Below are positions 6,624 through 13,641 of a DNA stretch of 20,403 nt, piece after piece. The position numbers and the translations under genes were made by a program. Within the stretch, counting starts at the first letter, position 1, and every line of letters starts with the position of its first letter. The notes beneath the pieces are model-generated. The model saw only the letters and a list, made by a program, of their open reading frames with translations, was not told the DNA's origin and ran no database searches. Source of the stretch: Bacteroidales bacterium (lineage in GTDB: Bacteria; Bacteroidota; Bacteroidia; Bacteroidales; JALTDM01); the NCBI GenBank assembly GCA_026996635.1, contig JALWKH010000145.1, positions 1 through 20,403 of the forward strand, given 5' to 3'.

Positions 6624-7793
6624 TTATTTTCCTTTTATAATTTCTTGTGCCACTTTTCTTGCTTCCTTGTCGGTTTGGTAAAGGTCTTCAAGAGTCGGAT
6701 TTAATACGAAGTTTACTTTTTGCATTGTTTGTTCAATGATTTCGGGCATTTCGGTAAACTTAATCTTATCGTGCAAGAAAGCATCAACGGCAATTTCATT
6801 CGCAGCATTGAGGATACAAGGCATATTTCCGCCTTTTTGCAAAGCATCAAATGCCAGTTGCAAGTTGCGGAAAACTTTTGTGTCGGGTTTTTCGAATGTG
6901 AGTTCCGGATAATTCAAAAAATCGAATCTCGGTAATTGTGATTTTATTCTTTGCGGGTATGAAAAAGCATAAAGTATTGGCAGTTTCATATCGGGTAAAC
7001 CGAGCTGGGCTTTTATGCTTCCGTCCTCAAATTGCACGAGTGAGTGGATAATTGATTGCGGATGTATGATTACTTCAATCTTTTCGGGCGGAATATCAAA
7101 CAGCCATCTTGCTTCTATTACTTCAAGTCCTTTGTTCATAAGTGAAGCTGAGTCAATAGTGATTTTTGCCCCCATATTCCAATTAGGGTGTTTCAATGCT
7201 TCAGCTTTGGTTTTTGTTTTCAATTCGTCAAAGGTCATACCACGGAAAGGTCCTCCTGATGCAGTGAGTATTATTTTTTCGATATTGTTGTGCCTTTCGC
7301 CTTCAATACATTGAAAAATGGCGGAGTGTTCGGAATCAACGGGGATAATCGATACATTGTATTCTTTGGCAAGCGACATAATTATATTGCCTGCTACAAC
7401 AAGGGTTTCTTTGTTGGCAAGGGCAATGTTTTTGCCGTGTTTTATGGCATTCACCGTAGGTTTTAGTCCGGCAAAGCCTACCATCGCGGTAAGCACCATA
7501 TCTATTTCGGGGAGCGTAACTATTTCGGAAATGGCATCTGTGCCAGACAGAACATTTATTCCAAAAGGTGATAATTCTTCGCTTACAGTCTGGTATTGAG
7601 TTTCGTCGGCTATTACAACATATTGAGGTTTGAATTTTTTTGCTTGTGAAATAAGCAAATCTGCATTAGTTCCCGCAGTAAGCACTACAGGGCGAAAAAT
7701 ATCACTGTGCTGTTCTATTATTTCAAGCGCTTGTTTTCCGATTGAGCCTGTGGATCCGAGTATGGCTATATTTTTCACGGAGTTGGTCTTCAT
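6624..7793 (-). CDS. dxr: 1-deoxy-D-xylulose 5-phosphate reductoisomerase
   Basis: A 389-residue protein of normal length, converting DXP to MEP with NADPH in the non-mevalonate isoprenoid pathway. The NADPH-binding GSTGSIG is at 13-19 and 'ANKETLVVAG' near 126-135. The metal-binding 'PVDSEHSAIFQ' has Asp153 and Glu155, and 'TASGGPFR' is near 178-184. The substrate loop is 'HPNWNMGAKITIDSASLMNKGLEVIEA' with Asn220, Lys221 and the third metal ligand Glu224. 'HPQSIIHSLVQFEDGS' and 'LGLPDMKLPI' follow. All catalytic residues are intact. The gene is convergent with the barrel gene, with the RAYT unit between them, and has its own promoter upstream. Confidence 0.98.
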   Translation of the reverse strand: MKTNSVKNIAILGSTGSIGKQALEIIEQHSDIFRPVVLTAGTNADLLISQAKKFKPQYVVIADETQYQTVSEELSPFGINVLSGTDAISEIVTLPEIDMVLTAMVGFAGLKPTVNAIKHGKNIALANKETLVVAGNIIMSLAKEYNVSIIPVDSEHSAIFQCIEGERHNNIEKIILTASGGPFRGMTFDELKTKTKAEALKHPNWNMGAKITIDSASLMNKGLEVIEARWLFDIPPEKIEVIIHPQSIIHSLVQFEDGSIKAQLGLPDMKLPILYAFSYPQRIKSQLPRFDFLNYPELTFEKPDTKVFRNLQLAFDALQKGGNMPCILNAANEIAVDAFLHDKIKFTEMPEIIEQTMQKVNFVLNPTLEDLYQTDKEARKVAQEIIKGK

Positions 7794-7825
7794 TTTTACT
7801 GTTTTTGTGCCGCACCTGACGGAGC

Positions 7826-7854
7826 TAAATTTATTTTTTACATAGCGTTACAAA
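7826..7854 (-). promoter_or_regulatory. Probable dxr promoter
   Basis: On the minus strand, TTTG (7854-7851), a 17-nt spacer, then TAAATTTA (7833-7826) match the Bacteroidota -33 TTTG and -7 TAnnTTTG boxes with one mismatch at the last base. They lie 33 nt upstream of the dxr ATG. The -33 box sits inside the T-tract of the terminator of the preceding gene. Confidence 0.5.
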
Positions 7855-7872
7855 AAATCCGTTCCTAACGGA
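7852..7872 (-). terminator. Intrinsic terminator after the M23 peptidase gene
   Basis: On the minus strand, TCCGTT-AGG-AACGGA is followed directly by six T, 17 nt past the M23 stop. The 6-bp stem is short. The same CCGTTCCTAACGGAAC core looks like a dispersed Bacteroidota palindrome, so it may be a repeat serving as a terminator. Confidence 0.6.
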
Positions 7873-7889
7873 ACTATTTTTATTTTCAA

Positions 7890-8747
7890 TTATTGATTGA
7901 AAGAAATGAAATCTGCAGGGTTTAAAGGTTTGCCTCCATACCACATTTCAAAGTGTAAATGCGTTCCACTTGACAGTTCACCTGTGTTGCCGACAAAAGC
8001 GATTGGTTGACCGGTTTTTATTCTGTCGCCTTGTTTTACTATTATACCTGATAAATGCTTATATACGGTTACTACATTGTTAAAGTGTTGTATTTGAATG
8101 GTATAGCCTGCTTCGAGAGACCAAGATGTACCGATAACCGTTCCGTCGTAAGCTGCTGAAACTGCAGTATTAGGTTTTGAAACTATATCTATTCCGTAAT
8201 GACCACGCAAAGGTGCAAATGTATTGGAAACCACACCTTTTACGGGAGGATAAAAATTAATTTGATATAAGTTGATGTTACTTGTTAAATTTGTCGTATT
8301 ATTTATGTTAAACATTTCTTTTTGTTCCACTTCGTGACGCAGCATACTGTCATTTTTTGAAATCGACATATCAAGATTTTTGTAGTCAATGTTAGTATCC
8401 TTTATGATTGTATCGTTTGTGTAATTTTCCAGGCTGTCTCCTTTTAAAATTCTAAGAATGTTGGTTATGTATTGATTTTTTATCTCTAGTTCGTGTTGGA
8501 TGGAGTCTAACTTATAGGTTGTAATTTGCGATATAAGTATGGTTTCTTTATCGGGATAGCCGGGTACTAAAAATTTAATGGGGGTGTATGAAATTACAAA
8601 AAAGTTGATAACCGATAGTGTTATCAGCACAAAGAGAATAAGTAGGATGAGCTTGGTTTTGGTATATTTATATCTGCGTATTTCTTTAAAAGCGTAGTTG
8701 TAAATAACGATAAAGAAATTTTCTTTATTTTCTTTTTTCTTTGCCAT
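7890..8747 (-). CDS. Membrane-anchored M23 (LytM-type) metallopeptidase
   Basis: A cell-wall endopeptidase-type protein. Numbered from the preferred ATG at 8747 (MAKKKENK), it has a short basic cytoplasmic tail, one membrane helix near residues 33-55 and a linker with coiled-coil character to about 155. A LytM domain occupies about 170-270. The zinc site is intact: H183-x3-D187 in 'GHYGIDI' and H265 in 'GTHLHFEMW', with catalytic His231 ('KHLSG') and His263. A GTG at 8768 could extend the protein by seven residues, but it lies on the -7 promoter box, so the ATG is favoured. Such proteins trim peptidoglycan cross-links in growth or division. It is followed by a terminator and is probably monocistronic. 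Confidence 0.92.
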   Translation of the reverse strand: MAKKKENKENFFIVIYNYAFKEIRRYKYTKTKLILLILFVLITLSVINFFVISYTPIKFLVPGYPDKETILISQITTYKLDSIQHELEIKNQYITNILRILKGDSLENYTNDTIIKDTNIDYKNLDMSISKNDSMLRHEVEQKEMFNINNTTNLTSNINLYQINFYPPVKGVVSNTFAPLRGHYGIDIVSKPNTAVSAAYDGTVIGTSWSLEAGYTIQIQHFNNVVTVYKHLSGIIVKQGDRIKTGQPIAFVGNTGELSSGTHLHFEMWYGGKPLNPADFISFNQ

Positions 8748-8767
8748 CGCATTTTCATTTGAATGCA

Positions 8768-8775
8768 CAAAGTTA
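8768..8775 (-). promoter_or_regulatory. -7 box of the M23 peptidase promoter
   Basis: TAACTTTG on the minus strand is an exact match to TAnnTTTG, 20 nt before the ATG at 8747. No TTTG is found at the expected -33 spacing. Its position excludes the GTG at 8768 as a transcribed start codon. Confidence 0.55.
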
Positions 8776-8854
8776 AAAGTTTTTGGTGGTAATTATGTTT
8801 TTTAGCAAAGAATAATCTTAAATTGCGGATAAAAGGATTTAGTTCCGGAAGAAG

Positions 8855-8880
8855 TTTTTGTGGTTAAAACTAAAATTTTA
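8855..8880. repeat. Dispersed short palindrome (GGYTAAARCC family), diverged copy
   Basis: TTTTTGTGGTTAAAACTAAAA here matches 17319-17339, where the core is TGGCTAAAGCCA. The C-to-T and G-to-A changes in the two arms are compensatory, so pairing is kept. A further core, TTGGCTTTAGCC, lies at 8975-8986. Confidence 0.55.
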
Positions 8881-8926
8881 CTGAAGTGTTAAATAAAATT
8901 GTTAATTCAAAATGCATTTTTTTTGA

Positions 8927-8938
8927 TTAGCTCCGTCA
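8927..8938. repeat. 12-bp repeat shared with the dxr leader
   Basis: TTAGCTCCGTCA occurs here and, inverted, as TGACGGAGCTAA at 7817-7828 just upstream of dxr. The match is exact over 12 bases. It resembles the 'ctccg' palindromic repeats dispersed in many Bacteroidota genomes, recalled rather than checked. Confidence 0.4.
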
Positions 8939-9063
8939 TTTATGGTGGGGGAAATAAAATAAATAAAAATACCGTTGGCTTTAGCCTTAGCTTTTACATT
9001 GTTCTTTGTCATTTGATACTAAGAACCAAAAATCTCGGTCAAAATGATGCTTCCGCCCTCTCT

Positions 9064-9223
9064 GTCAAAACATGGCGACTACGGAAAAAGCGGAAAACGA
9101 AAAATCGCATAAGCCAACACTGATTGCCACATTTTTCGTTTAAAATCCGCCTTGACGGCGTACTTTTCCTCGTATTCGCAGATGTTTTGCCATTCACGGC
9201 CGCCGCAACACCGCCATTTTGAC
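9064..9223. repeat. ~160-bp fold-back element with nested inverted repeats
   Basis: Three nested pairings are visible. The outer is GTCAAAA-CA-TGGCG (9064-9077) with CGCCATTTTGAC (9212-9223). The middle is TACGGAAAAAG (about 9080-9090) with CTTTTCCTCGTA (9163-9174), imperfect. The inner is GCGGA+AAACGAAAAAT (9090-9105) with ATTTTTCGTTT+AAAA+TCCGC (9131-9150). Base composition is near 47% GC, clearly above the AT-rich sequence on either side. An open frame on the minus strand (9267-9079) crosses it but has no recognisable domain. It could be a MITE-like element or a structured RNA; the sequence does not decide. Confidence 0.6.
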
Positions 9224-9269
9224 CAGTCCAAACTCACTATTGCAATTGTTACTAAACAGTAAATCAATA

Positions 9270-9309
9270 AATTAACAAATTAACAAATTAGCGAATTAAT
9301 TCATTAACC
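9270..9309. repeat. Tandem 8-bp AT-rich repeat
   Basis: Five consecutive octamers: AATTAACA, AATTAACA, AATTAGCG, AATTAATT, CATTAACC. The first two are identical and the rest degenerate. There is no spacer structure, so it is not a CRISPR array. It lies between the fold-back element and a composite palindrome. Confidence 0.7.
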
Positions 9310-9319
9310 CATTTACTTC

Positions 9320-9374
9320 CCGCCTTAAAAGACGGTGCTATTCATACCCAAACGATACAATTGTGCAGTAACGG
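9320..9374. repeat. Composite palindrome (CCGCCTTAAAAGACGG unit + REP-like unit)
   Basis: A 26-nt unit beginning CCGCCTTAAAAGACGG and ending GCTATTCAT is exactly repeated at 17364-17389. It is followed by a degenerate REP-like unit, CCAAACGATACAATTGTGC plus the tail AGTAACGG (9348-9374), matching the RAYT-flanking units. It lies 7 nt beyond the rarA stop, on the 3' side of the gene. Confidence 0.7.
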
Positions 9375-9381
9375 TAAAAAG

Positions 9382-10623
9382 TTATTTTTTCATCTGCTCT
9401 TTAATAGAATTTTCTTTTTGGTTTGAGCCGGGTGTGTAGAATTTTTCGTTAATACCATCGGGCATATAGTTTTGTTTTACGAAATTGCCGGGGTAATCGT
9501 GCGGATATTTGTATCCCTCGGAATAGCCGATTTCTTTCATCAGTTTGGTCGGGGCATTGCGTAAGTGCATAGGAACGGGTGCATTGGCTGTTTTGCGGGC
9601 AAATTCCATTGCTTTGTTTATGGCTTTGTATGCACTGTTGCTTTTGGGTGAAGTGGCAAGGTAAATAGTTGTTTCGGAGAGAATTATGCGTGCTTCGGGC
9701 ATCCCGATTTTGTTTACCGCATCAAAGCAAGCATTTGCAAGCAGGAGTGCATTCGGATTGGCAAGTCCGATATCTTCGGCAGCAAGTATAATAAGCCTGC
9801 GGGCAATGAATAAAATGTCTTCGCCTGCATTGAGCATTCTTGCAAGCCAATAAAGTGCGGCATCGGGGTCGCTACCCCTGACAGATTTGATAAAAGCAGA
9901 GATTATATCGTAATGCAAGTCGCTATTTTTGTCATAATAAGCAGGTTTTTCTTGAATGATTTTTTCAACAATATCGTTAGTAATCACAATCTTCGGGTTG
10001 TCTTTCAGGTAATTTACGGTAAGTTCCAAAGCATTCAGCAGTTTGCGGGCATCACCGCCGGAATAGTAGAGTAGAGCTTCGTATTCTTTTATTTCAATGT
10101 CGAGTTTTTTCAAGACTTCATCTTCGGTAATGGCACGGTTGAGGATTTTTTTCAATTCGTTCTCGCCCAGTTCTTTTAAGATGTAAAGTTGGCAACGGGA
10201 AAGAAGTGGGTTAATGATTTCAAAAGAAGGATTTTCGGTAGTGGCGGCAATGAGTATAACGGAACCTTCTTCCACCATTTTCAGCAGGGCATCTTGTTGA
10301 GCCTTATTGAAGCGGTGAATTTCATCAATAAAAAGAATTGGAGCTTGAGTGATGAAAACGGAATTTAGTTGTGCCGAGACTTCTTTTATTTGCTTTACGC
10401 CCGATTCTATGGCATTAATGGTAAAAAGTTTTCTGTCCGTTAGGTTTGCTATCATTCGTGCAAGTGTAGTTTTTCCTGTGCCGGGTGGTCCCCACAGTAT
10501 CATAGACGAAAGGGAGTTGTTTTCAATCATTTTGGTTATGGGGCCGTCTTTCCTGAGCAAGTGTTCTTGTCCGAAAAATTGTTCCGGCTTTTGGGGACGC
10601 ATTCTTTCGGCTAACGGTTTCAT
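9382..10623 (-). CDS. rarA: Replication-associated recombination protein A (AAA+ ATPase)
   Basis: A 413-residue protein of the RarA/MgsA/WRNIP1 family, clamp-loader-like ATPases acting at stalled replication forks. The opening 'PLAERMRPQKPEQFFGQEHLL' is typical. Walker A GPPGTGKT is at 45-52, Walker B ILFIDEIHRF at 96-105, sensor 1 'AATTENPSF' near 126-134, and the Arg finger is R143 in 'LLSRC'. The C-terminal tetramerisation part has 'DPDAALYWLARMLNAGED', 'AAEDIGLANP' and 'VPMHLRNAPTKLMKE'. Its ATG overlaps the truA stop by 4 nt. It is the last gene of a five-gene minus-strand run; beyond it lies the repeat hub, with no clear terminator. Confidence 0.97.
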   Translation of the reverse strand: MKPLAERMRPQKPEQFFGQEHLLRKDGPITKMIENNSLSSMILWGPPGTGKTTLARMIANLTDRKLFTINAIESGVKQIKEVSAQLNSVFITQAPILFIDEIHRFNKAQQDALLKMVEEGSVILIAATTENPSFEIINPLLSRCQLYILKELGENELKKILNRAITEDEVLKKLDIEIKEYEALLYYSGGDARKLLNALELTVNYLKDNPKIVITNDIVEKIIQEKPAYYDKNSDLHYDIISAFIKSVRGSDPDAALYWLARMLNAGEDILFIARRLIILAAEDIGLANPNALLLANACFDAVNKIGMPEARIILSETTIYLATSPKSNSAYKAINKAMEFARKTANAPVPMHLRNAPTKLMKEIGYSEGYKYPHDYPGNFVKQNYMPDGINEKFYTPGSNQKENSIKEQMKK

Positions 10624-11408
10624 TTCAGCAAAAAGTTTTTTACGGGTTTAATCGGTTCGTCAATAAAAATGTCTTTGGGATATTCAATCCCTGTGAGAAA
10701 CAATCCGCAAGCGGGAACGGATTCACCTGCACGGTTTCTGTCTTTTGCTTCCAGCACTTCCAAAATGTGTTCGGCGCCAAGGTTTTCTTTTTCTATTTTC
10801 AGCACAGTGCCGACTATCGATCTTACCATATTTCTCAAAAAGCGGTTGGCGGTAATTTTTATGTAAAAGCCGAAAGGTGCAGGATTGCATTCCGCTTCGT
10901 AAACATTGCAAACTGTGGTCTTTGCCGATCCGTGCTTTTTCTCGAAAGAATCAAACTCGTGAGTGCCTTTAAGATATGATAGCGACCGGTTTATTCTGTC
11001 CAAATCTACAGGAAAATAAATGCGGTGTGTAAAATCTTGCAAAAAAGGATTTTTTGAAGTGGAAATAAAATAATGGTAAGTTCTTTTTACGGCATCAAAG
11101 CGTGCATTGGCACCGTCTTTTACCCTTACAATTTGGTGGATTGCGATGTCTTTGGGCAAAAATGCGTTTAATTCTTTTACTGCCCAAGCGGTATCTTCAA
11201 TTGGGTGTTCAACTTCAAAACTTGCAACATAAAAAGAAGCGTGAACGCCTGTGTCTGTCCTGCCTGCTCCTGTGAGTATAATTTGGCGGCGAAGTTTCAG
11301 GGACATTTTTTCTTCAATAACTTGCTGAATGCCTGTTGAGTTTTTTTGGCTTTGCCAGCCGTTGTAATTCTTGCCGTTGTAAGAAAGTGATATGAAGTAA
11401 GAAGGCAT
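10620..11408 (-). CDS. truA: tRNA pseudouridine(38-40) synthase
   Basis: A 262-residue TruA of normal length, modifying U38-U40 in the tRNA anticodon stem. The N-terminal 'YNGKNYNGWQSQ' is the family opening, and 'GAGRTDTGVHA' at 47-57 carries the catalytic Asp52. 'DAVKRTYHYFI' and 'FLRNMVRSIVGT' in the C-terminal half are also conserved. It starts 2 nt after the stop of the ABC permease gene and overlaps rarA by 4 nt, so expression is probably coupled to both neighbours. Confidence 0.97.
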   Translation of the reverse strand: MPSYFISLSYNGKNYNGWQSQKNSTGIQQVIEEKMSLKLRRQIILTGAGRTDTGVHASFYVASFEVEHPIEDTAWAVKELNAFLPKDIAIHQIVRVKDGANARFDAVKRTYHYFISTSKNPFLQDFTHRIYFPVDLDRINRSLSYLKGTHEFDSFEKKHGSAKTTVCNVYEAECNPAPFGFYIKITANRFLRNMVRSIVGTVLKIEKENLGAEHILEVLEAKDRNRAGESVPACGLFLTGIEYPKDIFIDEPIKPVKNFLLK

Positions 11409-11410
11409 TT

Positions 11411-12208
11411 TTATCGTTTTTGTAAGATGTTAGTTTTCAGGTTTTTGTATTCGTCGAAAATAAATCTGTTTGAAATTAGCACAGTAAACATTACCGTGAG
11501 CATTGACGATACAAAGATAGTAATCATTATCAGAATCTGGTATTTGATAGCAGTGGTAGGGGTAGTGCCGCTGAGGATTTGTCCTGTCATCATTCCGGGC
11601 AGTGAAATAAGTCCCATTATTGCCATTGTTGCAATGGAGGGATTAAAGGCTTTTTTTATTGCATCACGAAGGAAAGGCAGTAAGGCTTCTTTTTGCGAAG
11701 CGCCGTTTGCTATGGCAAATTTGTACAATTGGTTTTCGGTGGAGAGCCGTGAAAAATAGGCGTTTAACGCTATGATGTTGGAACGCAGGGCGTTGCCGAG
11801 CAGCATTCCCGTAATGGGAATGTAATACCGGGCTTCAAAAAAGTAGTCGAGTTTTAGGACGGCTTTGAAGAAATAAAAATCAATGAGAAATATTGAAAGC
11901 GAAAGAGCAACGGTTGTTGGCAAAAAGAACAGTTTCATATTAAGTTCGCTGCGTTTGATGGTTGTGTATGAGGCGATTATTATCATAATGATTCCCCAAA
12001 GCAGGTTTAGCCAAAGGTTATTTAAGCGGAAAAGCACCTCCAAATAAACGCCGAGAGCCAAGAGTTGCAAAGTCATACGGATAGCGGCAATAATGGTGTC
12101 TTTTACCAAACCTGTTTTGAAATACCAAAACACATAAATAGGTATCAGCAGCAGAGAATAAGCAATAAAGAGGTCTAACCAGTTAATATCCAATATGTTA
12201 TTTTGCAT
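11411..12208 (-). CDS. fetB: FetB-type ABC exporter permease (UPF0014 family)
   Basis: A 265-residue membrane protein with about seven hydrophobic segments. It has the UPF0014/FetB features 'AAIRMTLQLLALGVYLE' near the N-terminus, 'YYIPITGMLLGNALRSNIIALN' in the middle, and 'SLPGMMTGQILSGTTPTTAIKYQI' in the C-terminal third. In E. coli FetAB is implicated in iron export and resistance to oxidative stress; the substrate here is not shown. It overlaps its ATPase partner by 11 nt, the usual FetA-FetB arrangement, and is followed 2 nt later by truA. Confidence 0.9.
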   Translation of the reverse strand: MQNNILDINWLDLFIAYSLLLIPIYVFWYFKTGLVKDTIIAAIRMTLQLLALGVYLEVLFRLNNLWLNLLWGIIMIIIASYTTIKRSELNMKLFFLPTTVALSLSIFLIDFYFFKAVLKLDYFFEARYYIPITGMLLGNALRSNIIALNAYFSRLSTENQLYKFAIANGASQKEALLPFLRDAIKKAFNPSIATMAIMGLISLPGMMTGQILSGTTPTTAIKYQILIMITIFVSSMLTVMFTVLISNRFIFDEYKNLKTNILQKR

Positions 12209-12839
12209 AATCTTCTATGTTGATTATTTTATCCGAGTTTGAAATCCAATAAGGGTTGTGTGATGTTGCAATTATGGTTTGGTCTTTTAGCGAAAACAAA
12301 AAGTCGGTTACATTTTTTATGTTCTTCTCATCAAGTGCCGATGTCGGCTCGTCCAGCAGAATTATGTCCTTTTTCAGTAATATAATTGATGCAAGGGCAA
12401 CCCGCTGTTTTTGTCCGCCGGAAATCTCGGTCAGTTTCTTTTGCAGAATATCTTTTTTTAGGCCGAATGCACTAAAAATTTCATCAATCTTTTTGTCGTC
12501 GGGTCGCAGGTGCTCATTGTTTTTGAAAGTAAAGGGATAAAAAAACAATTCTCCGGCAGTGTCAAATCCGCCTGTAATTTCTTGTGGCAACCAAGCTATG
12601 TGTTCTTTTCTTATAAGGTCAATATTATTTTTGTTTATTGTTTTGCCTTTTATGGCAACCGTTCCGTCGTAGGTTGTGATAAATCCGCAAAGTATGTTAA
12701 GAAGTGTTGTCTTGCCCGAACCCGATTCGCCTGTTATGCTGACTTTCTCACCTTTGTTTACGGAAAAAGACAGGTTTTTGAAAATGATGTTTCCTCCCAA
12801 TGATACGGTAAGGTTCTCGGCAACTACTTCATTTGCCAT
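12198..12839 (-). CDS. fetA: FetA-type ABC transporter ATPase
   Basis: A 213-residue ATPase with all core motifs: Walker A GESGSGKT (37-44), Q-loop Gln86 in 'WLPQE', signature SGGQK (140-144), Walker B 'DIILLDEP' (158-165), D-loop 'SALD' and switch His194. The ATG at 12839 (MANEVVAENL) was chosen because the longer frame to 12908 runs back into the upstream hydrolase gene, and this ATG follows that gene's stop by one base. The adjacent UPF0014 permease identifies it as the FetA-like partner rather than a LolD or MacB ATPase. Confidence 0.9.
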   Translation of the reverse strand: MANEVVAENLTVSLGGNIIFKNLSFSVNKGEKVSITGESGSGKTTLLNILCGFITTYDGTVAIKGKTINKNNIDLIRKEHIAWLPQEITGGFDTAGELFFYPFTFKNNEHLRPDDKKIDEIFSAFGLKKDILQKKLTEISGGQKQRVALASIILLKKDIILLDEPTSALDEKNIKNVTDFLFSLKDQTIIATSHNPYWISNSDKIINIEDYAK

Positions 12840-12840
12840 A

Positions 12841-13548
12841 TTAAAGTTTTTTGAAAAATAAATACAGATTAAGCCAATATTCTTTACTTCCGGGGGCTTT
12901 GGTGTCAAGTGCTTTTATGCCGTGTTCTCCCGTAGCTGTTCCGGGTTTGAAAATTATTATATTCTTTTGATTTGCTTTTGATAGCAATTGGACTACATAA
13001 GGATATTCCATTTGGCTGCAAGCAACAAAGGCTTTTTTCGAAAAACCTTGTAATTTGTCTTCTACTTTCAGGGTGCCGAAATATTCACCCGGGCTAAATG
13101 CTATAACTGCTTTTACTTTATCGTTATTTTTAGCTTCAATTAAGGCAAGAGATGCGGAAAATCCCGTCCCGAACAGGATAACGGGCTTGTGTGTTTTTTT
13201 GTATGCATAATTTATGGCAGCTTGTATATCTTTTTGAGCATCAATCAAATCCGGGTCGGGATGATTTTTTCTATATTCCGAAGATGTTTCATTTTTTCCC
13301 ACACGCATATCTATTGACAAACAGTTGTATCCGAGTTTTACAATTTTATAAGCTATGTCCGCATAATCCATTTTACTTCCTGTGGCATTGTGCAGTAAAA
13401 TCACATACGGAACAGAATCGTTTAGGTTATAATCGTAAGCGTTTATTGATAGGCTGTCTTCTGTTTTAAAGGTGACAACTTCTTGTGTATATGTAAATTT
13501 TGTAAAGAAGAAAAAAGCCGAAATAATAAATAATAGCTTGTTAACCAT
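12841..13548 (-). CDS. Exported alpha/beta hydrolase (dienelactone-hydrolase-like)
   Basis: A 235-residue protein with a signal peptide of about 22 residues ending TYTQ. The fold is seen in 'VPYVILLHNATGSKMDYADIA' (oxyanion region), the strand 'GYNCLSIDMRVGK', and the nucleophile elbow G-T-G-F-S131-A-S. His209 in 'GEHGIKAL' is the probable base. The usual acid position reads 'CSQMEYPYV', so the third triad member may be Glu181 and not Asp. The substrate is unknown. It is first in the run with fetAB, truA and rarA, ending one base before the fetA ATG. Transcription would start from the divergent region shared with the response regulator. Confidence 0.82.
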   Translation of the reverse strand: MVNKLLFIISAFFFFTKFTYTQEVVTFKTEDSLSINAYDYNLNDSVPYVILLHNATGSKMDYADIAYKIVKLGYNCLSIDMRVGKNETSSEYRKNHPDPDLIDAQKDIQAAINYAYKKTHKPVILFGTGFSASLALIEAKNNDKVKAVIAFSPGEYFGTLKVEDKLQGFSKKAFVACSQMEYPYVVQLLSKANQKNIIIFKPGTATGEHGIKALDTKAPGSKEYWLNLYLFFKKL

Positions 13549-13553
13549 TGATG

Positions 13554-13561
13554 CAAATGTT
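13554..13561 (-). promoter_or_regulatory. -7-like box for the hydrolase-fetAB-truA-rarA run
   Basis: AACATTTG on the minus strand, one mismatch from TAnnTTTG, ends 5 nt before the hydrolase ATG. A transcript from it would be nearly leaderless. With GCAT after it, it mirrors the box on the opposite strand at 13614. Confidence 0.35.
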
Positions 13562-13613
13562 TACTTTTTGTTGTAAAATTACATAAAAATTTATTAAGAA
13601 TTGGTTTTTTTTT

Positions 13614-13621
13614 TACATTTG
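13614..13621 (+). promoter_or_regulatory. -7 box of the LytTR regulator promoter
   Basis: TACATTTG matches TAnnTTTG exactly and continues as GCA, 20 nt before the ATG at 13642. A run of ten T (13605-13614) fills the spacer just upstream. No TTTG is found at the -33 position. Confidence 0.6.
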
Positions 13622-13641
13622 CATAATAAAATCTTGAGTTT

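Noticed and set aside
6466..6681. Plus-strand open frame of 71 codons after the RAYT
   Set aside because: It reads the duplicated barrel tail in the wrong frame and runs into the antisense of dxr. The meaningful frame there is the short remnant at 6524-6580.
8748..8768. GTG start for the M23 peptidase
   Set aside because: The GTG begins on the last base of the TAACTTTG promoter box, so it would not be within the transcript.
8899..9123. Plus-strand open frame of 74 codons in repeat hub 1
   Set aside because: It starts at TTG, runs through repeat sequence and has no domain or promoter.
9079..9267. Minus-strand open frame across the fold-back element (62 residues)
   Set aside because: No recognisable domain, no promoter, and it coincides with nested inverted repeats. 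A repeat-derived frame is more likely, though a decayed gene cannot be excluded.
9270..9309. Possible CRISPR-like direct repeats
   Set aside because: The repeats are contiguous octamers without unique spacers and degenerate quickly; no cas genes are present.
12840..12908. Longer N-terminus for the FetA-like ATPase
   Set aside because: The extension lies within the upstream hydrolase gene in another frame and adds residues outside the ABC fold; the ATG at 12839 follows the hydrolase stop directly.
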